Source: CAXXXW01 sp963665555
GTDB taxonomy: Bacteria > Pseudomonadota > Alphaproteobacteria > Thalassobaculales > Thalassobaculaceae
Direction: 5' to 3'
Length of the DNA stretch: 64,000 bases
Assembly: GCA_963665555.2 (NCBI GenBank)
Contig: OY762308.1
Location: forward strand, 1,674,001 to 1,738,000
Part shown: piece by piece, positions 1 through 7,650 of the stretch
How positions within the stretch are numbered: the stretch's first letter is position 1
Layout of the letters: each line of letters starts with the position of its first letter
Translations under genes and position numbers: made by a program
Notes under the pieces: generated by a model
Databases searched by the model: none
The model's input: only the letters and a program-made list of their open reading frames with translations
Told to the model about the DNA's origin: nothing

Positions 1-1
1 G

Positions 2-31
2 GGCCCGGCCGGCGTTTCCCCCGGCCGGGCC
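2..31 (-). terminator. Stem-loop downstream of the aapJ-like gene
   Basis: A perfect 11-bp inverted repeat (2-12 paired with 21-31, 8-nt loop) begins 9 nt past the stop of the binding-protein gene. Read on the minus strand it has no long U run. It could be a terminator, or the mRNA-stabilising loop often found between a binding-protein gene and its permease genes, which would lie outside the window. Confidence 0.6.
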
Positions 32-39
32 TTTCCTCG

Positions 40-1083
40 TCAGCGGAACGGCGGGGCGTAGATCAGGCCGCCCTTGGTCCACAGGTCGTTCTGCGATCCC
101 GCGCGCGGGATGCCGATGCCGTCCGGCGAACCGTCGCCCATGTACGTATCGTAGATTTCGCCGTAATTGCCGACGGCCTTGATCACCTGGTGCGCCCAGG
201 ACCGTTCGAGGCCGAGGCCCTTGTGGAGGTCGCCCTCGACGCCGAGCATCCGGGCCACTTCCGGACTCGGCGGGTTGGCCGCCATGTCGTCCACGTTGGC
301 CTGCGTGATCCCGTGCTCCTCGGCCGCGACCAGCGCGAAGACCGTCCAGCGCACGATGTCGTACCACTGGCCGTCGCCCTTGCGGACCATCGGGCCGAGC
401 GGCTCCTTCGAGATCGTCTCGGGCAGGATGGTGTGCGCGCCCGGATCCGGGAAGCCGGCCTTGTCGGAGGCGAGGCCGGACTTGTCGTTGGTGAGCGCGT
501 CGCAGCCGCCCTTCAGGTAGGTCTCGTTGCGCAGGTTGCGGTCCTCGAACACGACCGGCTGGATGTCGAGGTTGTTGGACCGGCTGAAGTCGGTCAGGTT
601 GAGTTCGGTCGTCGTGCCGGTCAGCACGCAGACGGTCGCCCCCTCGAGCTCCATCGCGCTCCCGATGCCGGCGTCGTTCGGCACCATGAAGCCTTGGCCG
701 TCGTAGAAATTGACGGTGGTGAAGGTCAGGCCGAGCTGCGAATCGCGGTACAGCGTCCAGGTGGTGGTGCGCGAAAGCATGTCCGACTCGCCGTTGGCGA
801 GCGCGGTGAAGCGCACGGTCGAGGTCACCGACTGGAACTCGACCTTGTCCGGGTCGCCGAAGATCGCGGCGGCGACGGCGCGGCAGACCGACACGTCGCT
901 GCCGACCCAGGAGCCGTCCTGCTTGAGGTTGTAGAAGCCCGGCGACGGAACGCCGATCTGGCAGCGCAGGTGGCCGCGCTTCTTCACGATGTCGAGCGTG
1001 CTCTCGGCCTGCGCGGGCGGCGCCGCGAAGGAGAGCGCCGCGAGGACGCCCGCGCCGAGGGCGGCGAGTTTGAATCCGTTCAT
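40..1083 (-). CDS. aapJ: General L-amino acid ABC transporter substrate-binding protein (AapJ-like)
   Basis: This is a 347-residue periplasmic binding protein of the AapJ/BztA family, which captures amino acids for an AapQMP-type ABC importer. The start at 1083 is followed by a Sec signal peptide (hydrophobic stretch, then APPAQA as the likely cleavage site near residue 28). The mature protein opens with a family-typical segment (STLDIVKKRGHLRCQIGV) and has the expected length. Upstream in-frame extension is ignored because it would precede the signal peptide. The permease and ATPase genes would lie below position 1, so the operon cannot be checked. A purine-rich AGGGAAAC precedes the start. 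The family is clear; substrate range is inferred. Confidence 0.93.
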   Translation of the reverse strand: MNGFKLAALGAGVLAALSFAAPPAQAESTLDIVKKRGHLRCQIGVPSPGFYNLKQDGSWVGSDVSVCRAVAAAIFGDPDKVEFQSVTSTVRFTALANGESDMLSRTTTWTLYRDSQLGLTFTTVNFYDGQGFMVPNDAGIGSAMELEGATVCVLTGTTTELNLTDFSRSNNLDIQPVVFEDRNLRNETYLKGGCDALTNDKSGLASDKAGFPDPGAHTILPETISKEPLGPMVRKGDGQWYDIVRWTVFALVAAEEHGITQANVDDMAANPPSPEVARMLGVEGDLHKGLGLERSWAHQVIKAVGNYGEIYDTYMGDGSPDGIGIPRAGSQNDLWTKGGLIYAPPFR

Positions 1084-1242
1084 GTCGAGTTTCCCTGTTC
1101 CAGTGCCCGTTGCGGAACCGCGCCGGCGCGCCGGCCGCGGACCTCGCGCGACGGAGGGGCGGAGCGGCGGCCGTTCTCCGCGCGCCGCGGCGCGCCCCTC
1201 CCCGTCCCCCGGACTCCGCCATCGCCGCCGCGCCTTTGTCAA

Positions 1243-1266
1243 GCGCCGCGCGATTTCGCGCGGCGC
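1243..1266 (-). terminator. GC-rich hairpin after the RTX gene
   Basis: An 11-bp perfect inverted repeat (1243-1253 and 1256-1266) starts 14 nt past the RTX stop codon. On the minus strand the hairpin is followed by CTTGACAAAG, so TTGACA (1242-1237) could also serve as the -35 of the aapJ-like gene. I could not find a convincing -10 for it. Confidence 0.5.
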
Positions 1267-1279
1267 CCCGGCGCCGCCG

Positions 1280-3685
1280 TCAGGTTTCGCCGGGGACGCT
1301 CTCGGCGGCGGGTTGGGCGACCAGGACGATGCGGTCGCCCTCGTCGGGATCGTAGTCGGCGACCTCGCTCCGGCTTTCGACATGGAACACATCCGCGCCC
1401 GCGCCGCCGTACAGCAGGTCGCGTCCCGCGCCGCCCCACAGCGTGTCGTCGCCGCCGCCGCCCGACAGCGTGTCGGCGCCCCTGTTGCCGAACAGCAGGT
1501 CGTCGCCGTGGTTCCCGGCCAGCAGGTCGCCGTCCTTGCCGCCGTAAAGCGTGTCCGCCCCGTGCGAGCCGACCAGCGTGTCCGCGCCCCGGTTGCCGTA
1601 GAGCACATCGTCGCCGGAGCCGCCGTAGAGCAGGTCCGCGCCGTTGTTGCCGTACAGCGTGTCGTCGTTTCCGCCGCCGTACAGCGTGTCCGCGTCCTTC
1701 CCGCCGTAGAGCGCGTCCTCGCTCCAGCCGCCGGAAAGGACATCCGCGCCGCGGTTGCCGTAGAGCACATCGTCGCCCGGCCCGCCGGAGAGCGTGTCGG
1801 CGCCATCGCCGCCGAGGAGCGTGTCGTCGCCCGCGCCGCCGTCGATGCGGTCGGGGCCGGGGCCGCCGCGGAGGATGTCGTCGCCGCCGCCGCCGTCGAT
1901 CGTGTCGGCGCCGCCGAGGCCGCGGATCGTGTCCGCGCCGCCCAGGCCGTGCATGGCGTGGGCGCCGTCCGTCCCGTCGAGCGCGTCCGGGCCGTCGGTT
2001 CCCCGGAAGACGAGCACGTCGCCCTCGGCCGCGTCGAAGTCCTCGGCCTCCGCCGGGTCCTCGACGAAGAAGGTGTCGGCGCCCTCGCCGCCGGAGATCG
2101 TGTCGTTCCCCGGCCCGCCGTACAGCATGTCGCCGCCCGGCCCGCCGGAAAGCGTGTCGTCCGAGGCGAGGCCGGAGATCGTGTCGTCGCCCTCGCCGCC
2201 GGAAAGCGTGTCCTCCTCCGGCGTGCCGACGACCAGGCGGCCGGCCGGCGTGTCGTCGATCGCGGCGCCGCCGGCGCCCGCGTCGCCGCCGGGGTCCGAG
2301 GGCTGGGCGCCGGGGGCGGCGACAAGCGTGTCGCCGAGCCAGACGATCTTGTCGCCTTCGGCCTTGACATAGCCGTCGTTCCCGAACAGCGCGGCCGTGT
2401 CGGCGTCCTTTTCGGACATGTCCATGTAGAAGGTGTCGGCGCCGCCGCCGCCATGCAGCCGGTCGCCGGCGTTGCCGTAGAGGATGTCGGCGCCGGCGCC
2501 GCCCGACAGCGTGTCCTCGCCGGCGCCGCCCGAAAGCGCGTCGTCGTTGCCGCCGCCGTCGAGCAGGTCGTTCCCGCTTCCGCCGCGGATCGTGTCGTTC
2601 CCCACGCCGCCGGAGAGCTCGTCGTTCCCGCCCTGGCCGGAGATCGTGTCGTCGCCGTCCAGCCCGTCGATCGTGTCGGCGAGCGATCCGCCGATCAGCA
2701 GGTCGGCCCCGCTCGTCGCGTGCCAGAAGAAGGCGTCGCCGTCGTCGTCCGGCTTGTAGTCCTTCATCTCCGCGTATTGCGTGATGTAGAAAGTGTCGGC
2801 GCCGGCGCCGCCGTACAGCGCGTCGGCCCCTTCGCCGCCGCTCAGGATGTCGTTGCCCTCGCGGCCGGAAAGCGTGTCGTCCCCCTCGCCGCCGTCGAGC
2901 GTGTCGTCGCCCTGACCGGTGTCGATGTACCAGGAATAGTCCCCGTAAAGGAGGTCGTCGCCGCTTCCGCCGTGCACCGAATCCGCGTGGTCGTTGCCGT
3001 AAAGCGTATCCCCGCCGTCGCCGCCGGAGAGCGTGTCGCTCCCGTGGCCGCCGGAGATCGCGTCGCCCCCGGCTTCGCCGAGGACGGAGTCGTCGCCATT
3101 CCAGGTCCCGATCCGGTCGGCGCCCGAACCGCCCCAGACCGTGTCGTTCCCATAGTCGCTATTGATCGTGTCGGCGCCGCCATTGCCGTAAAGGAGGTCG
3201 TCTCCGTAGCCGCCGGACATCGAGTCGGCGTAATCCGTGCCCGACATCGTGTCGTTGTTGGGAGAGCCCTTGAAAAGGACGAAATCTCCCTCGCCATGGT
3301 CGAGGTCCTCGATTTTGTCGGTGGAATCGACCACGAAGGTATCGGCGCCTCCTCCGCCGTGCAGCCAGTCGGCGCCCACGGATCCAAGATGGGCCACGAG
3401 GTAATCGTCGCCGGCCCCGCCCGAAAGCGTGTCGTCGCCGTCCTCGCCCTTCAGCGTGTCGTTGCCGTCGCCGCCGTGCAGGATGTCGTCGCCGTCGCCG
3501 CCGAGGAGGCGGTCGTCGTCGGCCCCGTCGCCGCCGTAAATGACATCGGCGCCGCCGAGGCCCGAAATCGTGTCGTTCCCGCCCCCGCCCCAGATCGTGT
3601 TGTCGGCGTCGTTGCCGACGATCGTGTCGTCGTCGACCCCGCCGCTGTAGGTGTCCGTGCCGGTGGGCAGCGTGTAATCGACCAT
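1280..3685 (-). CDS. Large RTX (hemolysin-type calcium-binding repeat) protein
   Basis: The protein has 801 residues and consists almost wholly of glycine/aspartate nonapeptides of the GGxGxDxLx type (for example GGAGDDTLLGGDGADTLSGG), which fold as calcium-binding parallel beta-rolls after secretion. The arrays are broken by five capping segments of the form ADTFxV...DxxEGDxIxL at about residues 115-135, 295-315, 415-445, 535-558 and 762-790, so the protein is modular. No enzymatic or adhesin domain is visible. The C-terminal acidic/aliphatic tail fits a type I secretion signal, but no HlyB/HlyD/TolC-like genes lie in the window. There is no N-terminal signal peptide. The start at 3685 is chosen for the AAAGGA Shine-Dalgarno upstream; an in-frame ATG at 3754 would add 23 basic residues. 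Function is unknown; surface-layer or extracellular matrix roles are possible. Confidence 0.85.
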   Translation of the reverse strand: MVDYTLPTGTDTYSGGVDDDTIVGNDADNTIWGGGGNDTISGLGGADVIYGGDGADDDRLLGGDGDDILHGGDGNDTLKGEDGDDTLSGGAGDDYLVAHLGSVGADWLHGGGGADTFVVDSTDKIEDLDHGEGDFVLFKGSPNNDTMSGTDYADSMSGGYGDDLLYGNGGADTINSDYGNDTVWGGSGADRIGTWNGDDSVLGEAGGDAISGGHGSDTLSGGDGGDTLYGNDHADSVHGGSGDDLLYGDYSWYIDTGQGDDTLDGGEGDDTLSGREGNDILSGGEGADALYGGAGADTFYITQYAEMKDYKPDDDGDAFFWHATSGADLLIGGSLADTIDGLDGDDTISGQGGNDELSGGVGNDTIRGGSGNDLLDGGGNDDALSGGAGEDTLSGGAGADILYGNAGDRLHGGGGADTFYMDMSEKDADTAALFGNDGYVKAEGDKIVWLGDTLVAAPGAQPSDPGGDAGAGGAAIDDTPAGRLVVGTPEEDTLSGGEGDDTISGLASDDTLSGGPGGDMLYGGPGNDTISGGEGADTFFVEDPAEAEDFDAAEGDVLVFRGTDGPDALDGTDGAHAMHGLGGADTIRGLGGADTIDGGGGDDILRGGPGPDRIDGGAGDDTLLGGDGADTLSGGPGDDVLYGNRGADVLSGGWSEDALYGGKDADTLYGGGNDDTLYGNNGADLLYGGSGDDVLYGNRGADTLVGSHGADTLYGGKDGDLLAGNHGDDLLFGNRGADTLSGGGGDDTLWGGAGRDLLYGGAGADVFHVESRSEVADYDPDEGDRIVLVAQPAAESVPGET

Positions 3686-3725
3686 CCTGCGTCGTCCTTT
3701 CGCGAAGCGCCGCCGTTCGCGATGG

Positions 3726-3750
3726 GGAAGGGAGGCGATCCCTCCCTTCC
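3726..3750 (-). promoter_or_regulatory. Hairpin in the RTX mRNA leader
   Basis: GGAAGGGAGG (3726-3735) pairs with CCTCCCTTCC (3741-3750) across a 5-nt loop. On the minus strand it lies about 40 nt before the RTX start, so it would be in the 5' leader if the promoter lies beyond it. It may affect stability or translation. Confidence 0.4.
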
Positions 3751-3908
3751 GCATTGGGATACATGCGGCGCCGGGTCGTTATCCGGGGGGTTCCGCGCCG
3801 CGAAGGCGCGTTGGGGACGACGGGCGGAGGCTCCGCCGCCGCGCCGCGCCGGACGGCCGCGCGGTTACGCCCGCGGCCGTGGTCCGGCGAGTCTCTGTGT
3901 ATGTTTCA

Positions 3909-3919
3909 GGGGGGGGGGG
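3909..3919. repeat. Homopolymer of 11 G
   Basis: Eleven consecutive G (C on the minus strand) lie about 225 nt upstream of the RTX start and 375 nt before the aminotransferase. Such tracts slip during replication. It is also a place where sequencing length errors are likely. Confidence 0.9.
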
Positions 3920-4294
3920 TGAATACCATGCTACCCGCGCCCGGCGCGCGGCCGTGCTCCGCCGCTCCTCGCGGAGCCGAATCCATGCAACCCATTGTGC
4001 GACGCCTTTCCCTCCGGTTTCCCTCGCGCGGGAGGGAGCCTGCGGCGGGCCGGAAAGAATGTCAACGGCATGTCTGTATTTCTTCGAAGAATGTTTCCGG
4101 GCGGCGGCGCCCTTCCGCGGCGCCCTTCGATGGCGCCCCGGACTTGTTCCGGGGCCCGGGAGATGCAAGGGGGCCGCGCGCGATCGCCCGACGCCGCCGC
4201 CCCTCCGGCGCCCTCGCGGGCGCCATGGCGGCATGGCGGCGGCGCGGCGGCTCGGATATGCTGGCGGCCGCAACCCGCGCCGGAGGCCCGCGCC

Positions 4295-5221
4295 ATGACC
4301 CTCGCCAACCAGCGAACCGTCTACCTCAACGGCGAATTCGTCCCAGAAAGCGAGGCCCGCATCCCGATCAAGGACTCCGGCTTCAAGTTCGGCGACGCGG
4401 CCTTCGACACCACCCGCACCTTCGGCCACCGCATCTTCCGCCTGCGCGAGCACCTGGAGCGGTTCGAGCGCTCGCTGCGCTACCTCGGCCTCGACCCCGG
4501 CCATACGACGGACGAGTTCGCCGAAATCACCGAGGAGGTGGTGCGCCGCAACCTGCCGCTGCTGGCCGGGGACGAGGACTACTGGGTCAGCCAGCGCGTC
4601 AGCCGCGGCCTCGCCGAGGGCGACCGCGAGGCGTGGCCGGACTGGCCGGACGCCACCGTGGTCGTCGAATGCTCGCCCCTGCCGCTGGCGGCGCGCGCCC
4701 GGCACTACCGCGACGGGATCGAGGTGGTCACGCCCGCCGTGCGCCGCGTCGCCCCCGAAATGGCCAGCCCGCGCGCCAAGACGCACAACTACATCAACCT
4801 GGTCCTCGGCGAACTGGAGGTCGCGGCGCGCAACCCCGACGCGCTCTCCGTCCTGCTCGACCGCGACGGCAACCTGGCCGAGGGCAAGGGCAGCAACATC
4901 TTCCTCGCCAGCGCCGGCCGGCTGAGGACGCCGCGCGAACGCTTCGTGCTGCCGGGCGTGAGCCGCCAGGTGACGATGGAACTCGCCGCCGGGCTGGGCA
5001 TCGAGGTCGAGGAGGCCGACATCGACCTGTTCGACGCCTACAACGCCGACGAGGCGTTCATCACCTCCACCAGCTTCTGCATCTGCCCGGTGCGCTCGGT
5101 GAACGGCCGGCGCGTCGGCGAACCGGCGATCCCCGGCCCGCTCACGCGCCGCCTGATCGAGGCCTATGTGGACCTGGTCGGCTTCGACTGGCACGCCCAG
5201 TACCTCGCGAAGCTGCGATAG
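4295..5221 (+). CDS. Class IV aminotransferase (branched-chain / D-amino acid type)
   Basis: This 308-residue PLP enzyme belongs to fold-type IV, which includes branched-chain aminotransferase, D-amino acid aminotransferase and aminodeoxychorismate lyase. The PLP lysine lies in AKTHNYINLVLGELE, the C-terminal cofactor-binding part is marked by EGKGSNIF, and ADEAFITSTSF matches the family. GGAGG at 4281-4285 supports the ATG at 4295, and TATGCT (4257-4262) is a candidate -10. The gene stands alone on the plus strand and converges on mutY with only 5 bp between stops. Substrate specificity cannot be read from the sequence; BCAT-like activity is the first guess. Confidence 0.88.
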   Translation: MTLANQRTVYLNGEFVPESEARIPIKDSGFKFGDAAFDTTRTFGHRIFRLREHLERFERSLRYLGLDPGHTTDEFAEITEEVVRRNLPLLAGDEDYWVSQRVSRGLAEGDREAWPDWPDATVVVECSPLPLAARARHYRDGIEVVTPAVRRVAPEMASPRAKTHNYINLVLGELEVAARNPDALSVLLDRDGNLAEGKGSNIFLASAGRLRTPRERFVLPGVSRQVTMELAAGLGIEVEEADIDLFDAYNADEAFITSTSFCICPVRSVNGRRVGEPAIPGPLTRRLIEAYVDLVGFDWHAQYLAKLR

Positions 5222-5226
5222 CGCCG

Positions 5227-6309
5227 CTACCCCGCCCCGTCTCCCGTCCCGTGGCGGACGGCCTTCATCATCGCCGAGGACAGGCCGGCGCGGCCGAGTT
5301 CCGACAGCGGATGCCAGACCGCGCCCGGCGGGGCCGGCGGCGAATCGGCGAGCCGCGCCTCCAGCACCGTCAGCTCCAGGCGGAAATGCGTGAAGCCGTG
5401 CCGCACCGCGCCGGGCAGCGCGCGCCACTCCGCCGCCAGCGGGGCCGAATCCGCCGCGCGCGCCGGGTCGGGCGCCGGCCCCTCGACCCATTCGCTCGAC
5501 GGGATCTCCATCGTCCCGCCGAGCAGCCCGGCGTGCGGCCGGCGGCGAAGCAGCACCTCGCCGCGCGCGTTGACGCAGCGGAACGCGGTCCCGCGCCGCG
5601 TCGGCCGGTCCGGCCTTGGGGCGCGGCGGGGAAGCTCCGCCGCGATCCCGGAAACGCGGGCGGCGCAGTCCCCCCGCCACGGGCAGAGCGGGCATTTCGG
5701 CCGCCGGGGCGTGCACACCGTCGCGCCGAGGTCCATCGAAGCCTGCGCGTAGTCGCCGGCCCGGCGCGCCGGCGTCGCCTCCGCCGCGAGCCGGCGCAGC
5801 AGCGGCCGCGCCCCCGGCAGCGGCTCCTCGACCCCGCGCAGCCGCGCGACCACCCGCTCCACGTTGCCGTCCACCGGCGTCGCCGGCCGGTCGAAGGCGA
5901 TGGCGGCGATCGCCGCCGCCGTGTAGGGGCCGATCCCCGGCAGCGCGGCAAGCTCCGCCTCGGTGTCCGGGAACCGCCCCCCGCGCGCCGCGACCTCCCC
6001 CGCGCAGCGGTGCAGGTTGCGGGCGCGCGCGTAGTAGCCGAGGCCGGCCCATTCGGCGAGCACCTCCTCGACCGGCGCCGCCGCGAGGGCCGCGACCGTC
6101 GGCCAGCGCGCGAGGAACCGGGCGTAGTAGGGCGCGACGGCGGCCGTCGTGGTCTGCTGCAGCATGACCTCGCTGAGCCAGACCCGGTAGGGGTCCGCCC
6201 GTTCGCCCGGCGGCGCGCGCCACGGCAGGTCGCGCCGGCCGGCATCGTACCAGGCGAGCAGCGCCGCCGGCAGAAGCCGGCGCGTCCGGGGCGAAAGCGC
6301 GCGGGTCAT
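5227..6309 (-). CDS. mutY: A/G-specific adenine DNA glycosylase MutY
   Basis: MutY removes adenine mispaired with 8-oxoguanine in base-excision repair. The 360-residue protein has the full architecture: catalytic Glu47 in WLSEVMLQQTT, helix-hairpin-helix LPGIGPYTAAAI followed by the catalytic aspartate in PVDGNVERV, the iron-sulfur loop with cysteines spaced C-x6-C-x2-C-x5-C (CTPRRPKCPLCPWRGDC), and a C-terminal NUDIX-like 8-oxoG recognition domain (FTHFRLEL). It is divergent from the DUF721 gene with 105 bp between starts. The mutY / DUF721 / DsbA / SMC order is a recurrent alphaproteobacterial arrangement. Confidence 0.97.
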   Translation of the reverse strand: MTRALSPRTRRLLPAALLAWYDAGRRDLPWRAPPGERADPYRVWLSEVMLQQTTTAAVAPYYARFLARWPTVAALAAAPVEEVLAEWAGLGYYARARNLHRCAGEVAARGGRFPDTEAELAALPGIGPYTAAAIAAIAFDRPATPVDGNVERVVARLRGVEEPLPGARPLLRRLAAEATPARRAGDYAQASMDLGATVCTPRRPKCPLCPWRGDCAARVSGIAAELPRRAPRPDRPTRRGTAFRCVNARGEVLLRRRPHAGLLGGTMEIPSSEWVEGPAPDPARAADSAPLAAEWRALPGAVRHGFTHFRLELTVLEARLADSPPAPPGAVWHPLSELGRAGLSSAMMKAVRHGTGDGAG

Positions 6310-6414
6310 CCAGGCCAGCCTACGGCGATTCCGCCGCGCGGGGAAACGCCCTACACTCGCCGGCGCGCGCCCGCCGGCGCGCGCGCAACCGGCCCGGGAG
6401 GCTCCGGCGCGACG

Positions 6415-6945
6415 ATGGAGCGCAACGGCGAAGGCGGCGGCAAGCGGCGGCCGGGCCTGCGGGCGCTGTCCGCCTCGATGTCCGGGGCGATGGGCAAGGC
6501 GATGCGCCGGCGCGGCTTCGTCGAGGCGTCGATCGCCCGGCGCTGGCCCGACATCGTGGGCGCGGAGATCGCCGCCCGCTGCGCGCCCGACCGCGTCGTC
6601 TGGCCGCGCGACCGCGGCGCCGGCGCGACGCTGCGCCTGGTCGTCCCCGGGGCGCGGGCGGTGGAGATCCGGCACCTGGAGCCGGTGGTGCTGGAGCGGG
6701 TCAACGCGGTCTTCGGCTACCCGGCCTTCGCGCGGCTGTCGATCCGCCAGGGCCCGGCCCCGGCGCGCGCCGCGCCCGCCCGCCCGGCGCCGCGCCCGCT
6801 CGCCCCGGCGGAGGAGGCGTGGATCGAGGCGCGGACGGCCCGGGCGCGCGACCCGCGCCTCGCCCTTGCCCTGCGCGGCCTGGGGCGCGCGATCCTCGCC
6901 CGCCGCCCCCCGGCGGCCGAGGCCGAACCGCCGGCGCCGGAGTGA
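6415..6945 (+). CDS. DUF721 (DciA-like) protein
   Basis: The 176-residue protein carries the DUF721 domain in its first 110 residues (RRWPDIVGAEIAARC, then an RLVVPGARAVEIRHLEP core), the region shared with DciA, the replicative-helicase loader of bacteria lacking DnaC/DnaI. The C-terminal part is Pro/Ala-rich and probably disordered. GGGAGG upstream fits the ATG at 6415. TACACT at 6352-6357 is a likely -10. The DUF721 assignment is firm; a DciA-type role in helicase loading is inference from the family. Confidence 0.85.
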   Translation: MERNGEGGGKRRPGLRALSASMSGAMGKAMRRRGFVEASIARRWPDIVGAEIAARCAPDRVVWPRDRGAGATLRLVVPGARAVEIRHLEPVVLERVNAVFGYPAFARLSIRQGPAPARAAPARPAPRPLAPAEEAWIEARTARARDPRLALALRGLGRAILARRPPAAEAEPPAPE

Positions 6946-6954
6946 CGGCGGCGG

Positions 6955-6983
6955 TTGCCCGGCGCCCGAATCGGCGCTACGAT
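6955..6983 (+). promoter_or_regulatory. Candidate promoter of the DsbA-like gene
   Basis: TTGCCC (6955-6960), 17 bp, TACGAT (6978-6983), 30 nt before the ATG. It fits the -35/-10 pattern seen before several other genes of the window. Confidence 0.5.
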
Positions 6984-7012
6984 ACGCAACATCTTGTGGA
7001 TCGGAGGTCGCC

Positions 7013-7630
7013 ATGCGCCGCAGATCGCTACTCCTCGGGGCGGGGATCGCGCTCGCCGCGCCCGCAATCCTCGCCGGCCGGCCGGCCCGGCCCGACGACG
7101 GGATCGACCTCGAAGCCGCGCTCGCCCCGCGCTTCGTCGGCGATCCGGGCGCGAAGGTCGTGCTGGCGGAATACTTCTCGCTGACCTGCCCGCACTGCGC
7201 GCGCTTCCATCTCGGCGCCTACCCGAAGATCGTGGAGAAGTATGTCGACACCGGCAAGGTCCGGATCGAGTTCCGCGACTTCCCGCTCGACGGGGCGGCG
7301 CTGCGGGCGGCGGCGCTGGCGCGCTGCCTGCCGGCGCGGCAATACCCGGCGATGATCGATGTGCTGATGCGCCGCCAGGAGTCCTGGGCCACGGCGAACG
7401 ACGTGCTGGGCGCGCTGGTCCGGATCGGCAAGCTCGCCGGGCTGTCGGAGGAGCGCGCGCGCGCCTGCATGGGCGACGAGAAGCTGCTCGACGGCATTCT
7501 CGAAACCCGGCTGGAGGGCACGGAGAAATACGACATCCGCTCCACCCCCTCCTTCGTCCTCGACGGCGAGAAAATCTCCGCCTTCGAGTTCGAGGAGTTC
7601 GACCCCCTGCTGTCCAGGGCCGCCTCCTAG
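7013..7630 (+). CDS. DsbA-family thiol:disulfide oxidoreductase
   Basis: The 205-residue exported thioredoxin-fold protein has its redox motif CPHC at Cys59-Cys62, the same dipeptide as DsbA. An N-terminal signal begins MRRRSLLLGAG, so Sec or Tat export is possible. The cis-proline loop is seen in RSTPSFVLDG. It probably oxidises or isomerises cysteines of periplasmic proteins. No dsbB is nearby. GGATCGGAGG precedes the start. It ends 20 bp before smc and may be cotranscribed with it. Confidence 0.9.
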   Translation: MRRRSLLLGAGIALAAPAILAGRPARPDDGIDLEAALAPRFVGDPGAKVVLAEYFSLTCPHCARFHLGAYPKIVEKYVDTGKVRIEFRDFPLDGAALRAAALARCLPARQYPAMIDVLMRRQESWATANDVLGALVRIGKLAGLSEERARACMGDEKLLDGILETRLEGTEKYDIRSTPSFVLDGEKISAFEFEEFDPLLSRAAS

Positions 7631-7650
7631 GCCGGCGGGGAGACCGCGCC

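Larger units (their letters stand above)
3686..4294. other. Gene-free divergent control region
   Basis: About 600 bases separate the RTX gene (leftward) from the aminotransferase (rightward). I see no gene with a family match. The region holds a leader hairpin for the RTX mRNA (3726-3750), an 11-G run (3909-3919), and a locally AT-richer patch (4050-4100) with the palindrome TTCTTCGAAGAA (4080-4091), a direct repeat AAGAATGT (4055-4062 and 4088-4095) and flanking GGAAA/TTTCC. These look like regulatory DNA. Confidence 0.5.

Noticed and set aside
1400..3650. Regular short repeats that could suggest a CRISPR array or satellite
   Set aside because: The repeats are codon-phased glycine/aspartate nonapeptide units with variable sequence, not identical repeats with unique spacers.
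190..3922. Very long plus-strand open frames opposite the aapJ-like and RTX genes
   Set aside because: They are mirror frames of GC-rich repeats, show only Arg/Val/Ala-rich low-complexity sequence and have no family features; the minus-strand genes have signal peptide, motifs and ribosome sites.
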